Source: Syntrophobacterales bacterium (GTDB lineage Bacteria; Desulfobacterota; Desulfobaccia; Desulfobaccales; 0-14-0-80-60-11). From it: 6,300 nucleotides of DNA. Under the pieces are notes generated by a model. It made no database searches. It was not told the origin of the DNA and was given only the letters and a program-made list of their open reading frames with translations. The translations under genes were made by a program, and so were the position numbers. The stretch lies in contig JAGVPN010000086.1 of NCBI GenBank assembly GCA_020052215.1, positions 1 to 6,300 on the forward strand, read 5' to 3'. This document shows positions 4,601-6,300 of this stretch, one piece after another (positions within the stretch are counted from its first letter, which is position 1; every line of letters begins with the position of its first letter).

Positions 4601-6300
4601 ATGATATCAAGACAACGGCCTTGGGGGTTCATGGTCGCCCTGGCCCTGGCGTTCGCCCTGGTTCTGGGTCCCGGATTCACCGGGGCCGCCGGGGCCGCGT
4701 CCGAAGATGTGGCCATGTTTTACGAGGACCTGTCCCAGCATGGGCAATGGGTGGAATATGAAAAGTATGGGCCGGTCTGGCGTCCCAGCCAGGTGCCGGA
4801 GGACTGGCGGCCCTATACCAACGGACGTTGGGTGCCCACCAACGACGGCAATGTCTTCGAGTCCCAGGAACCGTGGGCCTGGGCCACCTACCACTACGGC
4901 AACTGGATGCCCACTGAGAGCAACGGCTGGGTCTGGGTGCCGGGAAGCACCTGGTACCCCTCCACGGTGGAGTGGCGCACCAGTCCGGAAAGCGAGCCGG
5001 TAGAAACCTCGTATATTGGCTGGGCTCCTACGCCACCGCCGAACTATGAGCCGCCGCCGTCCTATGCGCCGGCGTCCTATTATCAGGGAAGCCCGGTGAC
5101 GGACGCGCTGGCCTCGCCTCTGTGGATTTTCGCCAGGGCGGCCCAGTTTTTGCTGGGTTTCGGGCAGCCGTACACCCCGGCCTATTCTTATATGACCTCC
5201 GGGATTCTGGTGCCCCCGGCTTATGTGCCGGTATTCTATTCCCGGACGGTGTTCATCCCGGCTTACGCCATCCCGGCCTATTACCCGCCGGCTTTTTTCG
5301 GCGGCCGGCGATTCGGCCCCGGCTACTATAGCATGGGCCCCTCGGCGGCGTACATCTCCCGGGTCACCCGCCTCAATCGGGCGGTCATCAACCAGACTAT
5401 CACCCGCAACTCCACCAACATCACCCGGATTTATAATGTGGTGCCGCCCCGGGGGGTGATCGACCGCCATGGTTATATCAGGCAGATTATCCCGCCGGCC
5501 CTGGCCCAGGGCCACCGCCTGCCGCCACCCCGGCTGGCGTCAAATGTCAAACAGGCCCAGGTTAACCTGAACCGGCCCAACTTCGTGCCGCCGCCCCAAA
5601 ATGTGCCGCGGCTCACCGCCACTATTCCCCGGGTTCAGCCCGCGGCGCTCTCGCCGGGCCGGGGCCTGCCGGGTACGGGGTTGCCCTCCCGGGCCACCAT
5701 GCCCCTGACCCCCCAAATGACCCAGCAGATTCAGCAACTGCCCCAGCAACCCCGGGGCGTGCCGCCAACCGCGACCCAGCCGGGGCCGAGGCAACCCGTC
5801 GCCCCGGCTCATCCGGGGGCGGCCCAACCCGGTACTCCGGCCAAACCAGGCCTGGTGCAACCTACGCCCCCGGCTAAACCGGGACAGGTCGGCGCCCCGA
5901 CCAAACCCGCCCAGGTGCAACCCGCGGTCCCGCCAGCCGGTGTCGCCAAACCGGGAGAATTCCGCCCGGCTCCCCGGCCTGGGACCCCAACCACCCCGGC
6001 CACTCCAGGGGCCACGAAGCCCAGCGGCGCTCCTCTGCCCTCCGGCGCCAAGGGACTGACCCCGGAACAGCGCCGGCAGCAGGAAATAGAACAACAGCGG
6101 CTACCGCGCGGCGGGGCACCTGGTCAGCCACAACCGCAGGTGCAGCCTAAACCTCAACCTCAAACGCAGCCGCGGCCGCAGCCTCAGCCTAAACCTCAAC
6201 CCCAGGTACAGCCCAGGCCGCAGCCTCAACCTCAACCGCGGCCGCAGCCTCAGGTACAACCGCGGCCGCAGCCTCAAATGCAGCCACGCCCGCAGCCCCA
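4601..6300 (+). CDS. Exported DUF6600-type protein with Pro/Gln-rich repeat tail (3' end outside window)
   Basis: The frame is open from the ATG at 4601 to the last base, giving at least 566 residues with no stop. Residues 1 to ~32 form a signal peptide: basic MISRQR, a hydrophobic run at ~10-23, and a likely cleavage near AAGAA-SED. Residues ~39-146 match the DUF6600 pattern of Trp/Tyr-rich motifs: FYEDLSQHGQWV, YGPVWRP, DWRPYTNGRWV, WAWATYHYGNW, GWVWVPGSTW and YIGWAPTPPP. A Tyr/Pro-rich linker follows (~147-245), then an Asn/Thr/Ile-rich segment, RLNRAVINQTITRNSTNITR (257-276), also seen in relatives. From about residue 300 it is low-complexity Pro/Gln/Ala/Gly, becoming strict X-Pro dipeptides after ~506. 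Location is likely periplasmic or envelope-associated; family function is unknown. The codon pattern is GC-rich. Long antisense frames overlap it but have no ribosome binding site or protein-like composition. Confidence 0.9.
   Translation, partial: MISRQRPWGFMVALALAFALVLGPGFTGAAGAASEDVAMFYEDLSQHGQWVEYEKYGPVWRPSQVPEDWRPYTNGRWVPTNDGNVFESQEPWAWATYHYGNWMPTESNGWVWVPGSTWYPSTVEWRTSPESEPVETSYIGWAPTPPPNYEPPPSYAPASYYQGSPVTDALASPLWIFARAAQFLLGFGQPYTPAYSYMTSGILVPPAYVPVFYSRTVFIPAYAIPAYYPPAFFGGRRFGPGYYSMGPSAAYISRVTRLNRAVINQTITRNSTNITRIYNVVPPRGVIDRHGYIRQIIPPALAQGHRLPPPRLASNVKQAQVNLNRPNFVPPPQNVPRLTATIPRVQPAALSPGRGLPGTGLPSRATMPLTPQMTQQIQQLPQQPRGVPPTATQPGPRQPVAPAHPGAAQPGTPAKPGLVQPTPPAKPGQVGAPTKPAQVQPAVPPAGVAKPGEFRPAPRPGTPTTPATPGATKPSGAPLPSGAKGLTPEQRRQQEIEQQRLPRGGAPGQPQPQVQPKPQPQTQPRPQPQPKPQPQVQPRPQPQPQPRPQPQVQPRPQPQMQPRPQP
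6146..6300 (+). repeat. Coding tandem repeat of X-Pro dipeptides (QPRPQPQ units), continuing past the window
   Basis: Two 42-bp units encode PKPQPQTQPRPQPQ (residues 516-529) and PKPQPQVQPRPQPQ (530-543). After these an 8-residue unit takes over: PQPRPQPQ (544-551), VQPRPQPQ (552-559) and MQPRPQP (560-566, cut by the window edge). Synonymous codon changes (CCT/CCC/CCG, CAG/CAA) separate the copies. Alternating Pro with Gln, Lys or Arg is expected to form an extended polyproline-II rod, comparable in style to the TonB (E/K)P spacer. The total copy number cannot be seen. Confidence 0.8.

Noticed and set aside
4607..5515. 302-residue antisense open frame opposite the DUF6600-type gene
   Set aside because: Its Arg/Gly/Pro/His-rich composition is typical of antisense GC-rich DNA. 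The + frame has a signal peptide, a ribosome binding site and family motifs.
5540..6094. 184-residue antisense open frame
   Set aside because: It is the antisense of the Pro-rich tail of the exported protein; the Gly/Arg-rich product is a translation artefact.

Overview
The window looks like chromosomal DNA from a GC-rich, Gram-negative-type bacterium. The DUF6600-type exported protein, the class II amidotransferases and the palindrome-rich intergenic DNA would suit a Desulfobacterota-like (former deltaproteobacterial) anaerobe. That placement is an inference from gene content and style; no rRNA or lineage marker is present. All genes supported here lie on the + strand.

Layout. (1) Positions 1-279 hold the 3' end of a metallo-beta-lactamase-fold hydrolase gene whose start lies upstream. 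(2) Positions 280-785 are a non-coding gap packed with repeats: a heptamer tandem repeat, at least six inverted repeats or palindromes, and a degenerate ~90-bp tandem unit whose last copy runs up to the recQ start codon. (3) Positions 786-2930 encode a full RecQ helicase with helicase core, zinc-binding/winged-helix RQC, HRDC and an extra C-terminal HTH-like module. (4) Positions 2961-3704 and 3704-4450 encode two tandem paralogous class II glutamine amidotransferase-like proteins of the YafJ type, joined by a TGATG overlap. The second keeps every expected catalytic residue. The first keeps Cys and Arg but has lost the oxyanion-hole Asn and the later Asp. (5) Positions 4451-4600 form a short AT-richer gap with a plausible promoter and a clear ribosome binding site. 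(6) Position 4601 to the window end is one open reading frame without a stop. It encodes an exported DUF6600-type protein with a long Pro/Gln-rich tail that becomes a regular X-Pro repeat and continues past the window.

Functionally, recQ and the amidotransferase pair sit 30 bp apart and could be co-transcribed, but nothing in the sequence ties their functions together. recQ is visibly less GC-rich than the genes after it, so it may have a different history. The points most worth follow-up are the degenerate/active amidotransferase pair, the modular palindrome cluster that supplies the recQ leader, and the repeat-tailed exported protein.
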